Below, piece by piece: positions 61,301-64,000 of a DNA stretch of 64,000 nt; positions within the stretch are counted from its first letter, which is position 1, and every line of letters begins with the position of its first letter. A model generated the notes under the pieces. The model was not told the DNA's origin. It saw nothing but the letters and a program-made list of their open reading frames with translations, and made no database searches. The translations under genes were made by a program, and so were the position numbers. Origin of the DNA: Musa acuminata AAA Group. Taxonomy: Eukaryota; Streptophyta; Magnoliopsida; Zingiberales; Musaceae. The stretch spans positions 31,348,501 to 31,412,500 of the forward strand of contig NC_088340.1 in the NCBI RefSeq assembly GCF_036884655.1, given 5' to 3'.

Positions 61301-63875
61301 GACGAACGCAGCATTGACATTTCAGCATGGGAGAAGGCTTTGAGGTTCCTACAAATAAAGAAAGATGGTATTCCTGCTGCTCTACATTCAATTGTGGTAC
61401 AAAACTTCTCTTAAACTAATATTTTGTCCAGTCTTATCCGCTTCTTTCTGTTTAGCACATGTTTGAAGATATGGTTTCTAACTTTCTGCTTTTGGAAGCC
61501 AAAATATTGATGGCACGTGATAATGGTTTGCTGTTGGAATATTATTTTATTTAAGGAAAATATGATACTTCCATGTGGGTTATATGCATAGAGTATTCTA
61601 GTTATTCATGATTGTATCATGCTAGAATCTACTTTGTCGCAATATGGAGAAACCTAAAAGGAATGGTTTTGAGTCTTTTGACTATATTAGAAGCAACTGT
61701 TGGACCAGTATCATGGATCATTTGATGCTTCTGATCTCTGTAACATGGTACCCTGCTGTTTTGTAGCCACAAACTGTCACGAACAAGCCAATGAAATAAC
61801 TAAGAACTCACATAGAACATAAGCTGCTTGGATGGGTGGCAGCAATCCATTGTATACTTGGAGATTACAGAAAAATCTTCAACCGTGAAAGGGTATGATC
61901 TCAATCACTACTAAAAGAGGAAAATTATGTGATTCTCCAAATAACAAAAACATTGAATCCTTGAGTCTCAAATGATGAAGTAGTACAATTTCTTTTATTT
62001 GTTTGACCTATATAGATAAAATTCTATTCTCTTCAGAAAGGAAGCTTGTTGTCCATATCTTATGTGGCAGCTCCATGATCTAGGTTGTAATTCACAAATG
62101 TTTTTGACGGATAATAAGAGCTAAAGCAAAGTCATAACAAACTTTTTCTATATGAACTTTAATCTGGTTTTCGCAACATTTTGTTCTTTAGATGCTTGAA
62201 TATAATTCTTTTAAGCTATGACAGGTCTGCACTCCTTCCGGTACAGCTCGTACACATAAGTTTGCAACTAGGACTGTTGAGCTTCCTGCCCAAGAAGGAG
62301 AACGAGTTACCATTTCCTTAGCAGCTCCATCAAATGTTTACAGAGAGATGGGTCCATTCAAGTTAAGTGCTCGATCTCCTGGGTTTAGCCCAGGGGAGCC
62401 GATGTGTCTCACAAACCACACTAATGGGAACGTGTCCCAGTTGCTAAGAGCTCCAGCCAAAAATGGCGATTCATTTTTTCTTAATCCATATATCCTGTTT
62501 CCTTCCCTTGCTATGCTAGCTAGTGGAGATGCCATGTCTGCAATTATTGATCCCAGCCTTCCTAGGCTCATTTCAGTAGCTGCAGTTGCATCGGTTGCTT
62601 TGGAAACCACTGTGAACCGTATTGTTCTTCCTGAAATGTGTAAGGTGATTCTTTTCTCATTTTTATACTCTAATGAGTTTTTGCGTTAACTTGAACCTAA
62701 TCAAGAAAGATTTGGATTTAATTTTTACTATTAAACTCATGATTAGTTATTAAGCTTTTGTTAATTAACTTGTTATCCCTGATGTGTTGGATTATATATC
62801 ATACCTTACAAGTCATGGCAGATGCCAGATGAAATAGTAAAAAATGAGAAGTGACTAAAAGATGGTGTAATTTTTTTGTCATATTCTCCAAATCTTGGTA
62901 ATATATAATGGTCAAGCCTATTCTGAGTTTGATACAATTATCTCTTCTTGATAAAGATGGTTTGCTAATCTCAGTTTGACACATAGGTTGTTTATCTGTA
63001 CCTTCACAACCCAAACTTATCTATGTGTGAAGAGCAAATAGAAATACTTAACAATGAACATTATTGCATCTTAGATACAGCAGATACTTTCTTTATTTTA
63101 AGTAGGCTAAGAAAGATGAAGTGATATTACTTTTCTTTGTCTTCTTCAAATACATAACTAGCTTATCCAAAAATTCTAGAATGGAAAAAGTTAGCCTGTT
63201 CTATAGACCTCAAACTTTAGCACCAACATTTAACAGAAGATTTCACAAATAAATTTTCCTTTTATTTCTGGTATATTGATGTGGAGTATATTATTTTCTA
63301 AGATGTGGTTTAGTCAGCTTTACAAGAAAATTTTGATTTAAGCTAGATCGACAACATAATAGACACAACCTTGGAAGCAATGAAGGAAATAAATGAACCT
63401 GTGTATGCACAACTCTCAATATGAATAATATCTTCTTTATAATGCTTCTGTGAAATTTTAACTGAGCAACATGTGCTGGTTCAACGTATCTGTTCTTATT
63501 ATTTTTTCTCATATCCACACTTGGTTTGCATCAAAATGATCAGTTTTATATCAAGGAAATGTTAGACACTTATATTATGATTCATATTAAAGGTAATACT
63601 GGGATTGAAGGTTGATGTATATTTTCAAACAATGTCTTTGATAGTAGTGATGTTTCAAATTACATGATAATGGTCAATTTCTGTAAGTCCTTGAACCAGG
63701 TTTGCTTGTATCAATTTTGTGAAAACTGTTAATTAAGTTTTGGTTTTTCATTGATGATATTCTCCAGCTTCCTCAGAGGATGGTAGATTTAGTTGCTCTC
63801 AAGCAGCAGCTTTTATCTCAGCATGACGTTCTTCAGGCTCGAATTAAAGAGCTCAGACAGACTGCTGAAAAAGAG
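58390..63875 (+). CDS. Probable plastid zinc-ribbon protein of unknown function, 3'-partial
   Basis: Seven exons were read: 58390-58828, 58903-59066, 59220-59297, 59904-59983, 61312-61396, 62225-62644 and 63768-63875, giving 458 residues in phase before the window ends. The N-terminus (about 65 residues) is Ser/Ala/Arg-rich with few acids, like a chloroplast transit peptide. Then come helical pairs that resemble PPR-like units (DLALSVFYAMRAGV; RPDVRTYALMVQRLAA). Exons 3 and 4 form a CxxC...CxxC zinc ribbon: RCPSC (Cys210/213) and ASCSQC (Cys231/234). Exon 6 has QEGERVTISLAAPSN and a hydrophobic segment (LISVAAVASVALETT), maybe membrane-associated. Exon 7 starts a coiled coil (QQLLSQHDVLQARIKELRQT). 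I believe this is a conserved plant family but cannot name it. Its promoter region is interrupted by the copia array. Confidence 0.8.
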
Positions 63876-64000
63876 GTTTGTCTTGACTATGATCACCTTT
63901 TAACAACTCAACTGTTGCTATGCAAGCCATTAAAATTGTGATGAAATGCTCATCAAAAACTCTATTCAGGAGCCTAACTTTTCAGATTTTCTTTCTTAAG

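Overview
This window is nuclear DNA of a flowering plant. The split genes, GT-AG introns, telo-box next to a ribosomal protein gene, AGCVIII-type kinase with a DFD motif and abundant Ty1/copia and Ty3/gypsy elements all show this. The GC-rich coding exons set in AT-rich introns and intergenic DNA suggest a commelinid monocot. Zingiberales (banana family) is my guess, but it is an inference from style and not from a diagnostic marker.

Layout. From 39 to 9933 (minus) lie nine exons of a PSMD5-like proteasome-chaperone gene, whose 3' end runs off the left edge. Its introns carry two non-autonomous DNA transposons, a tandem duplication and a perfect palindrome. From about 10818 to 27000 is a nested retrotransposon block: a decayed copia element (10970-16075), then a decayed gypsy element whose gag is split by a gag-only copia element with 1.55-kb LTRs (17467-24031). 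From 27358 to 29986 (minus) is RPL37a (eL43). From 30600 to 33070 an inverted, internally deleted purine permease pseudogene faces an intact purine permease gene. From 34934 to 36730 (minus) is a D6PK/PVPK-like AGC kinase. From 39532 to 41806 (plus) is a DUF1639 gene. An orphan exon (43988-44194) and a fragment of plastid rpoC1 (about 45778-45966) follow. From 46944 to 49876 (minus) is a seven-exon WSD1-like wax ester synthase/DGAT gene. From 51260 to 58228 is a three-LTR tandem copia element with a perfect 5-bp target duplication. From 58390 to beyond 63875 (plus) is a probably plastid-targeted zinc-ribbon protein, cut by the right edge.

The genes are unrelated housekeeping and metabolic loci and do not form a pathway or cluster. 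I see no operon, CRISPR array, phage, or convincing new molecular system. The most interesting material is structural: the tandem three-LTR element 161 bp upstream of a start codon, the gag-only element nested in a gypsy gag, the inverted purine permease pair, and an 84-nt stop-free kinase intron that would be read in frame if retained. Exon models were assembled by eye from splice sites, reading phase and remembered family patterns; no alignment was run.
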